14,497 bases of DNA from CAZWKI01 sp964634645 (lineage in GTDB: Bacteria; Patescibacteriota; Patescibacteriia; UBA1558; S5-K13), in assembly GCA_964634645.1 (NCBI GenBank), contig CAZWKI010000027.1:1-14497 (forward strand), written 5' to 3'. Under the pieces are notes generated by a model. That model made no database searches and was not told the origin of the DNA. It saw only the letters and a list, made by a program, of their open reading frames with translations. This document shows positions 9,101 through 13,876 of this stretch, piece by piece. The number at the start of each line of letters is the position of its first letter. The first letter of the stretch is position 1. Position numbers and translations under genes: made by a program.

Positions 9101-9438
9101 GAACTCACGTTATTCATACGAATTCCACGGGTGAAATAGTAAACGAAACTCTGGATGTAAAGTTGTCAGGAGAGATTAACGAATACTCATTTAATAATTC
9201 TTCCAAATTAAACAATCTTTTTCAAACGGGAAAAATAGATGACAAAGAAAAATTATTGGATTTTGTAAGTGAAGTTAAACGTGATTTTTCTGGAGATGAG
9301 AATTTGACGAAAAATGAAATAAAAACATGGGAGTCTATTTATGAATCATTTAAAAGAAACCCAAAAAGTAGTTTTTTAAATGATAAAATTAGAGCCAATA
9401 TGAACTGGTTTGTTGGTAGATTAATTAAACATGAATAG
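3112..9438 (+). CDS. Giant 2108-aa multi-domain membrane protein of unknown function
   Basis: Not recognised as a named family. Residues 15-240 are charged, coiled-coil-like helix. Residues about 645-710 form a Pro/Glu/Lys linker with repeated KPEEPK units. About 730-850 is beta-rich, with a stretch near 795-830 (KYNLINKKGEVLLEDW) that recalls WG-type beta repeats. Three hydrophobic, glycine-rich regions follow at about 1173-1214, 1348-1386 and 1498-1517, each possibly one or two membrane helices and separated by charged helical stretches. After them come a Thr/Pro/Glu linker, an EF-hand or dockerin-like calcium loop DLNGDNKISLQE at 1685-1696, a coiled coil at about 1721-1785, a PKS(S/T)GGVE repeat pair near 1787 and 1802, and a mixed beta region containing DKDGSGAYD. 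There is no N-terminal signal peptide. The likely picture is a large N-terminal cytoplasmic part, a membrane core, and a calcium-binding C-terminal part on either side of the membrane. It lies last in the lgt gene train, and its stop overlaps a broken gene. Confidence 0.88.
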   Translation: MGKNKNFAPGPFDPFAEDNYYREEIDPENVKKEAQGLLEKKESVALEQASSILSKLNIAINDLERKDKKKFKESIKELKQLKIKVRDLMDEIDQIKETTTSIQEQNTSKENEQTDLHKINQSANEFIQKIEKTFQDLNVDNLESTLQEIESVILNLENFANKDQEINTNLARLKFLKIKILKERESKRDSKEILESEKIESKPEEQQLELTEIEILKNKFKELTDEQIIGIRKDLGSKADQDREKNISFITRYSSGGSDMMQRVVSMIDKIISQGEEKQELTEDKIKEEKIKNTKSFDELFFIIREIGVVKGSEQEYSAEFLIGIISRARIGEIDKVKITRKYGIREKVLELLQNPEDKNIRLENKTASDIINEFLEFLKTDYFKQRIESVKNRADMEDIFYRFYNGSYENKLPENWKEYLQEYTKKTEEMNLKYGIKREYWFYYENKNIKDIKDLGRFYINSELDFAQDFLKSFVEKIGNTNLACRIKIPSYGEDYLKTLEDDGVDAQESFGKAYNRKDKIVIYFDKQNYQEISMIIKDILDSNKDKNQNNEIPLFTKNVIVDNNVLNGVGFGDEPAGRVSFGQIRSNLLLEVYNLLKSGKVLSDNEWNNLCGTWNVNSNDPALNFDSWNPEEVMKSSAEHSEVSSTESSENKPEEPKPDTIENKPEEPKLELKPEPTESKPEEPKAEPKSEPTESKSEESKSDPIFTPQPETLEPELTKPTSKENLSNNLEDYRESEQCEDGVILYNKKTFKYNIRLKDQDKPLFIEDKEWFVKFDDKNIFSQDGFVKLMNENKYNLINKKGEVLLEDWVDYIYKYNDTEYLHRNKLKVDINGKTKKILVNQVDGELTRDELNRQELEKFDSLKFSDKKYDKLKEKFDPLLIFVKENFGEDSPVPHYALIVSRYEKDGEIKGKKEDFSNYHDYFVARTQMSEEQKQECDGSYTGFTSWTSPGVLAGQDFWDKINTLSSEKRKIWNDLEEDALDCELPNDFIGAVNKGELDQEIKEIDSKKSNVFNRIESFFNPNKKEKTITKEKRKKTKNISKEPESQEDKSSQIEDNIDYIGMLDRIKAKEANIERADFSKFKNIEQELENDPELKKLFDALLEKSTISIKEPENIQEDEVKNIIKEISQRVGIDEESLIDVYNNQKFAMESKIFENVSKAERKKLYLKMGGYLGAAGAFTLFTVLSGGIGTLGLIGYGATMGAIRVIDTLLTDKHRKKELKEQKQKIQFTTETNDELYKNLIGLVALKKQLQLKGVDLNSDSYDIKVLLQSYVERTYPDKSEEEKESIIRSLNALYKIDQNNSELETKFLEDKKSKKVKETASNFSSNWFSAFLSGGKTTQEKITTIGIFTSLGICAREVPILRNVLLGIAGYKLGGLVGELSSYKFNNKEIKRAEEKLQEILTTGDEIEKNDYVKVSHIKANLLNSNLKEKDPTKYLELVDLIKSCEEKFLKQKDISSSQERAEELIKNLEDNFEKQIKKSKNREKFDNIKKWTFKFGFAAVGASLPTILKSINDSMQKQQLKAHARTSISEEAEKATVDTPKNEGLVTETPPTAEQGQIQELTGDQNISEEMMRKIVEQTQDQSNIKVIANSRGLEDVLGHPIKGNVTVINPDGTRLENFDANLHYKGDIVVEDKLGNITVFRDSMMSRQSDSLVGVYEKMFFKQNPGATHEDWEKFTDLNGDNKISLQEIFDSKSQTFTMPKEDMVVLDNSLDSSPEEITKLQTDIIKTQQDIDNLNDQLSRAQGDLDMSHDKDYITDLFQKRDAKSAELQDLQELLKTPKSSGGVENILEDNSPKSTGGVEQLSDQNSYESSKNDSVEALHSDKPTDFLIEKIDTQTPQRPVVEVDPYKPMNDFEGARLGVEIPVEDQGIIINGQEADYITLIEIKANGDRVFDVVSGNKHVTLLVKPENLEDWHGFKTEVIEDSGIIKNTDLSSSGQSPEENLNIQGEVILEEPKEIAPGITQSISYDKDGSGAYDTIIKFNEQDRFGTHVIHTNSTGEIVNETLDVKLSGEINEYSFNNSSKLNNLFQTGKIDDKEKLLDFVSEVKRDFSGDENLTKNEIKTWESIYESFKRNPKSSFLNDKIRANMNWFVGRLIKHE
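5065..5226 (+). repeat. Degenerate coding repeat, Pro-Glu-Lys linker
   Basis: Inside the giant gene, units encoding E(N/S)K(P/S)EE(P/S)K recur four times (beginning about 5065, 5101, 5149 and 5197), with spacings of 36 and 48 nt. The first two copies are nearly identical at DNA level (GAAAATAAACCAGAAGAGCC), and later copies drift. This is a slippage- or recombination-prone linker separating the N-terminal helical half from the beta-rich part. Copy number probably varies between strains. Confidence 0.8.
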
Positions 9439-9848
9439 ATAATGATTTTTTAGAACAAGAAGAAATTATAAAAGAGGCAAATGCCTTTCCTCGAGTATAA
9501 TCGACATTCAAAGAATTTTTAATAAGAGATACTTATTTAGATAAAGTGCTTGTAGCCGAAAAACTTGTTTCGGTAGACAGTGTTTCTTCTAAAAACGGTA
9601 TAGAAACATTTCTTAATTCAAATAAAGATTTTCATGTTAAGCTTGATGAAATATTTCATCAATTTTTAACCCAAGATAATCAAATTATAAAACGTAGCGG
9701 AATGTCTCTTGTAAGACGGGGAGATAATTTGATTTGTATGGTAGCTGATAAACAGGGCGTATTAATAAAAGATGTTGCGGATTTTAACGAAGTGTCTTTG
9801 GCACATCAAAAAGCAATAGAAAATATTTTAAGCGCATTAAAAAAATAA
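9431..9848 (+). pseudogene. Broken small gene after the giant ORF (frameshift plus in-frame stop)
   Basis: A coherent coding trace runs from 9444 to the TAA at 9846-9848 in one frame: DFLEQEEIIKEANAFPRV, then an in-frame TAA at 9498-9500, then STFKEFLIRDTYLDKV and a clean run to SALKK. The plausible original start is ATG 9431, which overlaps the giant gene's stop by 8 nt (ATGAATAG), the same geometry as the gatA/dsbA overlap. Reading from that ATG gives M-N-R and then TAA; skipping one base (T9440) enters the long frame. So two lesions, a 1-nt insertion and a stop (perhaps CAA to TAA), separate it from an intact gene of about 138 codons. The 3' part could still be made from GTG 9546 (100 aa), but no ribosome-binding site is visible. 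The product would be soluble and helical with a short beta part (MSLVRRGDNLICMVAD). Family not recognised. Sequencing error is the main alternative. Confidence 0.6.
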
Positions 9849-9858
9849 AACTTTTTAT

Positions 9859-9892
9859 AAAAAGACGTCTCATTATTACGGCGTCTTTTTTT
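9859..9892 (+). terminator. Intrinsic terminator closing the first gene train
   Basis: A perfect 9-bp stem AAAAAGACG (9859-9867) / CGTCTTTTT (9882-9890), with a 14-nt loop that a T-G pair can shorten, running into a T-tract to 9892. It begins 11 nt after the last stop codon. It is the first such structure seen after gatA, consistent with one transcription unit of more than 9 kb. Confidence 0.85.
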
Positions 9893-9907
9893 GTGTTGAT
9901 AAATTGA

Positions 9908-9935
9908 TTTACAAAATTATTAAGAGTTGTATATT
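9908..9935 (+). promoter_or_regulatory. Possible promoter for the four-helix-bundle gene
   Basis: TTTACA (9908-9913), a 16-nt spacer and TATATT (9930-9935), each a 5/6 match to consensus, just after the terminator. Transcription would start near 9942 and put the twin hairpin at 9967-9996 in a leader of about 110 nt. In DNA this AT-rich such matches arise easily. Confidence 0.3.
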
Positions 9936-9966
9936 TTAAATAATTGAAGCACGAGAAAGAATAATC

Positions 9967-9996
9967 TCAGCCAGAGGTTGATTCGCCTTCGGCGAA
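9967..9996. repeat. Twin back-to-back hairpin element
   Basis: Two hairpins abut with no spacer, each with a 6-bp stem and 3-nt loop: TCAGCC-AGA-GGTTGA (9967-9981, one G-T pair) and TTCGCC-TTC-GGCGAA (9982-9996). It is a GC-rich island within a very AT-rich gap. There is no T-tract, so it is not a standard terminator. The form recalls small dispersed palindromic elements (REP/BIME-like). It is followed by CAATACCCAATAATC, a degenerate short repeat. Confidence 0.6.
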
Positions 9997-10030
9997 AATA
10001 CTCAATACCCAATAATCAAATAATAAAAAT

Positions 10031-10053
10031 ATTCAAAATTAAAAATTCAAAAT
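10031..10053. repeat. Left AT-rich inverted flank of the IVS-type gene
   Basis: The block ends in TTAAAAATTCAAAAT just before and into the start codon of the four-helix-bundle gene. It carries the 11-mer AAAATTCAAAA, whose complement is found in the block after that gene at 10462-10484. Similar TTCAAAAT units continue into the first codons (10066-10081), so the repeat encodes part of the N-terminus. Confidence 0.5.
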
Positions 10054-10441
10054 GCAAAATTACAATTCAAAATTTAAAATAGATATTTATAAAAGAGTTT
10101 ATTTGTACGCGATATCATTAATTAGATTTATTGATGGTTTAGATAAAAAAGATTTTGCAACTCAAATTATTGCTAAACAATTATTAAGAAGTGGTACAAG
10201 TATAGGAGCAAATATTGTAGAAGCAAGAGCCTGTAGCACCAGAAAAGATTTTACACATTTTTTTAATCATTCCCTTAAATCATCAAATGAAAGTAAATTT
10301 TGGTTAGGAATTTTAAGAGATACAAATAGATCAGAAAGAGATTATACAGAAAAAATTCTAAAAGAAACTCAAGAATTATCAAATATTATAGCATCAAGTA
10401 TTATAACTCTTAGAAATACTAACAGAGCAAAAAATTTTTAG
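10052..10441 (+). CDS. Four-helix-bundle protein of the 23S rRNA intervening-sequence (S23/IVP) family
   Basis: A 129-aa protein with the family hallmark LLRSGTSIGANIVEARA (residues about 45-61), then HFFNHSLKSSNESKFWLGIL and a C-terminal helix. Length and motif order match the family, which forms four-helix bundles and assembles as pentamers in solved members. Family members are encoded inside 23S rRNA intervening sequences in some bacteria and occur as free-standing copies in many others; the DGR accessory protein Avd is a relative. Here there is no 23S rRNA, reverse transcriptase or variable repeat nearby, so this is a free-standing copy. Its biochemical role is unknown; nucleic-acid binding is plausible from the basic surface of relatives. 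The start codon lies inside the AT-rich flanking repeat, and no Shine-Dalgarno sequence is present. The opposed repeats on the two sides suggest it moved as a unit. Confidence 0.9.
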   Translation: MQNYNSKFKIDIYKRVYLYAISLIRFIDGLDKKDFATQIIAKQLLRSGTSIGANIVEARACSTRKDFTHFFNHSLKSSNESKFWLGILRDTNRSERDYTEKILKETQELSNIIASSIITLRNTNRAKNF

Positions 10442-10461
10442 TTTTTAATTATACTTTTTAG

Positions 10462-10484
10462 TTTTGAATTTTAAGTTTTTAATT
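10462..10484. repeat. Right AT-rich inverted flank of the IVS-type gene
   Basis: The block TTTTGAATTTTAAGTTTTTA (from 10462), 20 nt after the stop codon, is an imperfect inverted copy of the left flank. It shares the 11-mer TTTTGAATTTT exactly and matches several more A/T positions. With the left block it brackets the four-helix-bundle gene. Low complexity weakens the case for common origin. Confidence 0.45.
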
Positions 10485-10494
10485 AAAAAAATAT

Positions 10495-11025
10495 ATGAAA
10501 AAATATTTATTACATCTAATTTTATTAATAACAATTTTTGTATTAGCTATTTTTATATTTAATCAAGAGGATATTATTAAAGAATTAAATAAAAAAATAG
10601 ACAACAGCAAAAATTTAGAGAACAAAAACATTGACTTAGAAAAAACTTGTACGGGAGCAATTGAAGGAGAACTAAGTTATCCATCAGAAATAGTTCCAAA
10701 TGGTTCTATTGTTTGTGCGAAAAATTTAGGAACAAATAATTATTATTGTACACCAAATCAAGTAATTGATTCAAAATATAGAAACAAAAAAGCTTATAGA
10801 TTAGAAGTGCCAAGCGGAATATATTCTGTAAGTGCCATTTTTCCATTTTTAAAAGATAAAAACAATCAGCCATCTTTGGAATTTAAATATTCAGGAGATG
10901 ACTGTATGGGAAATGAGTGTAGAGATGAAAATGTTTCAGTTATGATAGGGTGTGAAACGGTTTCAAATATTGATCTTTTTAAAATTGGGGTTTTAAATTT
11001 ATTTCAAATATTTTTTGAAAAGTAG
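10495..11025 (+). CDS. Exported or membrane-anchored cysteine-containing hypothetical protein, 176 aa
   Basis: Residues 1-22 are a short basic start and hydrophobic helix (MKKYLLHLILLITIFVLAIF) serving as signal anchor; no clear cleavage or lipobox is seen. A short charged helical stalk (24-50) follows, then a beta-rich domain containing GAIEGELSYPSE, VPNGSIVCAKN, and AYRLEVPSGIYSVSAIFPF. That order (G-I-G-L-SYPSE ... VCA ... LEVP-G-Y-V-A) resembles small extracellular beta-sandwich domains of the carboxypeptidase-regulatory type (from memory, low certainty). Six cysteines at 52, 74, 85, 137, 142 and 153, all on the exported side, suggest up to three disulfides, making it a possible client of the DsbA-like protein encoded upstream. 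It lies alone between the IVS-type gene and a terminator. No ribosome-binding site. Function unknown. Confidence 0.8.
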   Translation: MKKYLLHLILLITIFVLAIFIFNQEDIIKELNKKIDNSKNLENKNIDLEKTCTGAIEGELSYPSEIVPNGSIVCAKNLGTNNYYCTPNQVIDSKYRNKKAYRLEVPSGIYSVSAIFPFLKDKNNQPSLEFKYSGDDCMGNECRDENVSVMIGCETVSNIDLFKIGVLNLFQIFFEK

Positions 11026-11098
11026 AGTAAATTAAAAATTTAATAAAGCGAGGAAAAGCGATTTATAGCCGAAGGGCTTTATATAAAAATGTATTAAT

Positions 11099-11131
11099 AA
11101 AGGTCGCCACTTTTTGTGTTGCGACTTTTTT
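11099..11131 (+). terminator. Intrinsic terminator before the M23 gene
   Basis: Stem AAAGGTCGC (11099-11107) pairs with GCGACTTTT (11121-11129) with one G-T pair. An inner CAC/GTG (11108-11110 / 11116-11118) extends the hairpin around a T-rich loop, and a T-tract follows. The gap before it (11026-11098) holds a weak AGCC-GAAG-GGCT hairpin and no gene. Confidence 0.8.
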
Positions 11132-11134
11132 ATT

Positions 11135-11150
11135 TCCCAAATAGTTGGGA
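11135..11150. promoter_or_regulatory. Perfect hairpin or operator upstream of the M23 gene
   Basis: TCCCAA-ATAG-TTGGGA: a 6-bp perfect inverted repeat with a 4-nt loop between the terminator and the M23 Shine-Dalgarno sequence. It has no T-run of its own. It could be a repressor site or a leader hairpin. I could not place a convincing promoter in the 51 nt between the terminator and the start codon, so the start of transcription is unresolved. Confidence 0.4.
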
Positions 11151-11172
11151 TTAATGAAAAATAATTTTTTCT

Positions 11173-11177
11173 GGAGG
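11173..11177 (+). promoter_or_regulatory. Strong Shine-Dalgarno sequence GGAGG
   Basis: GGAGG lies 5 nt before ATG 11183 and fixes that start. It is the only textbook Shine-Dalgarno sequence in front of any gene in the window; the others have A/T-only leaders. Confidence 0.85.
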
Positions 11178-11182
11178 AAAAA

Positions 11183-13771
11183 ATGAAAAAGCTCATTACT
11201 TTCATCGTGGCGATTTTCGTATTGCAAATATTTTTATTTGCAGAAGATCATTTTCTTACATTACCCATAAGTGGTAATTATGTTATTAGCGCTGGATGGA
11301 TATATCCAGCGAGTTATGGTGGAGGATTGCATCGTGGAATTGACTATGTTGCTATTTCAGGAACAGAAATACTTGCAGCTTATGGTGGAGAGGTAATTAC
11401 GGTTGTAAGAAGCGTAGCAGATAATACTGGTACTGGTTATGGGAATTATGTAATGATAGATCATGGCAATGGTTACAAGACCCGCTATGCTCATATGTTA
11501 TATAATAGCCCCACTGTAAATGTAGGAGATATTGTTTATCAAGGACAATTCATAGGTAGAATCGGAAATACTGGAACATCTACAAATACTCATCTTCACT
11601 TTGATTGTTCTTATAACAATAATCCTATCGATGTTTATGGATGGTACTCTCAAGATACGAATTTATATTCATCTTGTAATCCAAATGAATATTATTTTAT
11701 TTCAAATCCACCTCAAGCCCCAATTAGTGGTGAGAGCTCAAGAATCTTACCAGATGATTTACTTGTTCATGTGGTAGGCACTCCGAATTATTATGTAATA
11801 AAAGATGGACTTATGAGGGCCTTTCCCAGTGAAACTCCTTTTTATACTTGGGGATTTGCTTGGGATGACGCAGTTGATATTAGTGAAAGCGAATTCAATC
11901 AATTTTCTGCTGGAGCGACAATGCCACCCAAAGTTGGAACATGTGTTTATGATCAAAACTATCAAAGATGGGTATTTGATTATGCATCAAATAATTCCAC
12001 AACCATTGTAAAAAGAATGGTAAACAATTGGCAACAATTAGGATATGCACAAGACGTTTGGATTCCTAGTACAAATTCTTATTTGGTTCAGTTTGCAGCT
12101 GGCACTCCACTTGTTTCTAATACGGATTATCCATATGGAACAGTTTTGAGATCTTCAAGTTCTCCGAGTGTGCGTTATGTTATAAAAAGAGGAGCAGAGG
12201 TTTCTTCTGCATATGCAGGACAAAAAGTTCTTGTGCGATTGGCATCTGAGAGTGTTTATGATATTAATTATTATCATCCAAACTTCAATGTCATGGTTAC
12301 TCAAAGCGTTTTGAACTGTTATCAAATAGCGTCAGTAGTTGTTTATGAGAAAATTATGGACGGAAAACTCATTTCTGGTTCTGGTCCGCATTTTTATTAT
12401 ATAGAAAATGGTTTGAAGCGTTTGATAGTAGATCAACTTACATTCAATGCTTATGGATTTAATTTCGCTAACTTAATTGAAGTGACAGACGCTGATATAA
12501 ATTCATTTGCGTCTGGACAAAATATTCAATTTTTTGTAGGTGGCGGAGAAGTAAATTATCAAGGTGGAGAATTAGAAGACGGAGGATTTGATTCTGGGCT
12601 TACCAGCTATTGGATTTTCAATGATTCATATAATATTGCAAACTTCTCTGTAACTCAGGGTGAGACTGTATCAGGTTCTTTTAAATCTGACATACAAGTT
12701 AATTCTCCTGTGAATTATTATGAAGTAGAGCTCAAACAACTTGTTTCTGTTGTTTCTGGTGGATTGTATCATATTTCTTTTTATGTAAGAGCTGATACAC
12801 AAACTCCATTTAAATTAGAAATGATAAAAGATACATCTCCATGGAATAATTATGGTCTTTGGAAAGAGCTCGTTGCAAGAACATCTTGGCAAAAATATCA
12901 ATATGTATTTTCTCCCAATTCATCAGATGGTTTTGCACGGCTTACTTTTATGCTTGGGAGTCATATAGGACATATTTATTTTGATGAAGTTGTCTTTGAA
13001 AGAGTTGATAATACGCAAACGTCCAATGGAAACTTAGTTTCAAATGGTGATTTTGAATCGGGTAATTTTTCTCCTTGGTTTATGGAGGATAATAATTCTG
13101 TCGCAAACTATTATACAGATAATTCAAATTATCATGGTGGAAATATTTCTATGTATATTGACCCGAATCAATCAGAAAGTCATTGGATGGTCCAGTTGCG
13201 ACAAAATATAAGTGTTGTAGCTGAAGAAACCTATGAACTTTCCTTTTGGGCCAAATCACAGTCAAATAGAAATATCAAAGTAGAATTGTATAGAGATGGT
13301 GCTCCATGGAATAATTATGGCCTGTGGAGCGAGTTCAATATTTCAAATTTCTGGCAAAGATATGTTGTGCAATTTACATCAAATACAACTGGTAGTCCAC
13401 GCTTTGCAATTTATTTTGGACATCAAGATATTCCCGTTTGGATTGACGATGTAATTGTGAGCTCACAAAGGGTTTTAAATCAAAGCTCAGATGATCTAGA
13501 AACAGATCTTTGCGTTTATCAAAATATCCCAAACCCATTTAATGGAGAAACGAGTATTCCATATAATACAAAGTCTCAAAATTCAAAGCTTTGTATTTAT
13601 AATGTTAAGGGTGAAATAGTAAAAGAATATAAGTTGGATTCCAAAAATAACTATATTTATTGGAATGGTTTAGACAAAAATAATGTCCAAGTAGCAAGTG
13701 GAGTATATTTTTATAAAATCTCAAATGATTTTGAAAAAACTCCATTTAAAAAAATGATTTATATGAAATAA
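11183..13771 (+). CDS. Secreted M23-family metallopeptidase with CBM4_9-like modules and FlgD/T9SS-type C-terminal tail
   Basis: An 862-aa exported protein. Residues 1-20 form a signal peptide (MKKLITFIVAIFVLQIFLFA). The LytM/M23 peptidase domain (about 25-155) has all expected metal and catalytic positions: HRGID (H50, D54), YAH (H104) and HLHFD (H137, H139), so it should cleave peptidoglycan peptide bridges. Then come two copies of a Y-x-I-x-x-G-x-x-R unit with a following aromatic/Gly pattern (203-244 and 404-446), and a weaker one near 331. Two CBM4_9-like jelly-roll modules (about 462-607 and 615-760) share PWNNYGLW (553-560, 708-715), also nearly identical in DNA. The last 85 residues (NIPNPFNGETSIPYNT to SGVYFYKI and KKMIYMK) match the FlgD-Ig-like/T9SS type A sorting tail typical of FCB-group bacteria. 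Bounded by terminators on both sides and with a strong Shine-Dalgarno sequence, it looks like an independent, probably acquired gene. Confidence 0.93.
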   Translation: MKKLITFIVAIFVLQIFLFAEDHFLTLPISGNYVISAGWIYPASYGGGLHRGIDYVAISGTEILAAYGGEVITVVRSVADNTGTGYGNYVMIDHGNGYKTRYAHMLYNSPTVNVGDIVYQGQFIGRIGNTGTSTNTHLHFDCSYNNNPIDVYGWYSQDTNLYSSCNPNEYYFISNPPQAPISGESSRILPDDLLVHVVGTPNYYVIKDGLMRAFPSETPFYTWGFAWDDAVDISESEFNQFSAGATMPPKVGTCVYDQNYQRWVFDYASNNSTTIVKRMVNNWQQLGYAQDVWIPSTNSYLVQFAAGTPLVSNTDYPYGTVLRSSSSPSVRYVIKRGAEVSSAYAGQKVLVRLASESVYDINYYHPNFNVMVTQSVLNCYQIASVVVYEKIMDGKLISGSGPHFYYIENGLKRLIVDQLTFNAYGFNFANLIEVTDADINSFASGQNIQFFVGGGEVNYQGGELEDGGFDSGLTSYWIFNDSYNIANFSVTQGETVSGSFKSDIQVNSPVNYYEVELKQLVSVVSGGLYHISFYVRADTQTPFKLEMIKDTSPWNNYGLWKELVARTSWQKYQYVFSPNSSDGFARLTFMLGSHIGHIYFDEVVFERVDNTQTSNGNLVSNGDFESGNFSPWFMEDNNSVANYYTDNSNYHGGNISMYIDPNQSESHWMVQLRQNISVVAEETYELSFWAKSQSNRNIKVELYRDGAPWNNYGLWSEFNISNFWQRYVVQFTSNTTGSPRFAIYFGHQDIPVWIDDVIVSSQRVLNQSSDDLETDLCVYQNIPNPFNGETSIPYNTKSQNSKLCIYNVKGEIVKEYKLDSKNNYIYWNGLDKNNVQVASGVYFYKISNDFEKTPFKKMIYMK

Positions 13772-13777
13772 TATAAT

Positions 13778-13808
13778 ATCCCCGCACAAAAATGCGGGGA
13801 TTTTTTTT
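13778..13808 (+). terminator. Strong intrinsic terminator after the M23 gene
   Basis: Perfect 9-bp GC-rich stem ATCCCCGCA (13778-13786) / TGCGGGGAT (13793-13801), 6-nt loop CAAAAA, and an 8-T tract (13801-13808), starting 6 nt after the stop codon. It is the strongest terminator in the window. Confidence 0.95.
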
Positions 13809-13810
13809 GT

Positions 13811-13839
13811 TTTACTTTTTCATATTTTTTTGTTATAAT
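13811..13839 (+). promoter_or_regulatory. Extended -10 promoter of the repeat-protein gene
   Basis: A perfect extended -10 TGTTATAAT (13831-13839) with TTTACT (13811-13816, 4/6 to -35) at a 17-nt spacing, directly after the terminator. The transcript would start near 13846 and give a leader of about 30 nt. The leader contains AAAGGA (13855-13860) followed by ATG-TAG (13863-13868), a start-stop pair out of frame with the gene. Confidence 0.65.
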
Positions 13840-13876
13840 TAATTATACTAAATCAAAGGAAAATGTAGTATTTATT

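Noticed and set aside
9431..9500. RF2-style programmed +1 frameshift as the sole explanation for the broken gene
   Set aside because: A second in-frame stop at 9498 would still block translation, so decay or error is simpler.
10052..10441. Avd gene of a diversity-generating retroelement
   Set aside because: The family is related, but no reverse transcriptase or template/variable repeat pair is present; the A-B repeats at 14033 do not show adenine-specific variation.
11026..11098. Small RNA or second gene in the gap before the terminator
   Set aside because: Only a short AGCC-GAAG-GGCT hairpin and a repeated AAGCGA are visible; nothing supports an RNA gene or ORF.
11759..12011. Out-of-frame ORFs within the M23 gene on both strands
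   Set aside because: The overlying frame has a clear domain structure; these do not.
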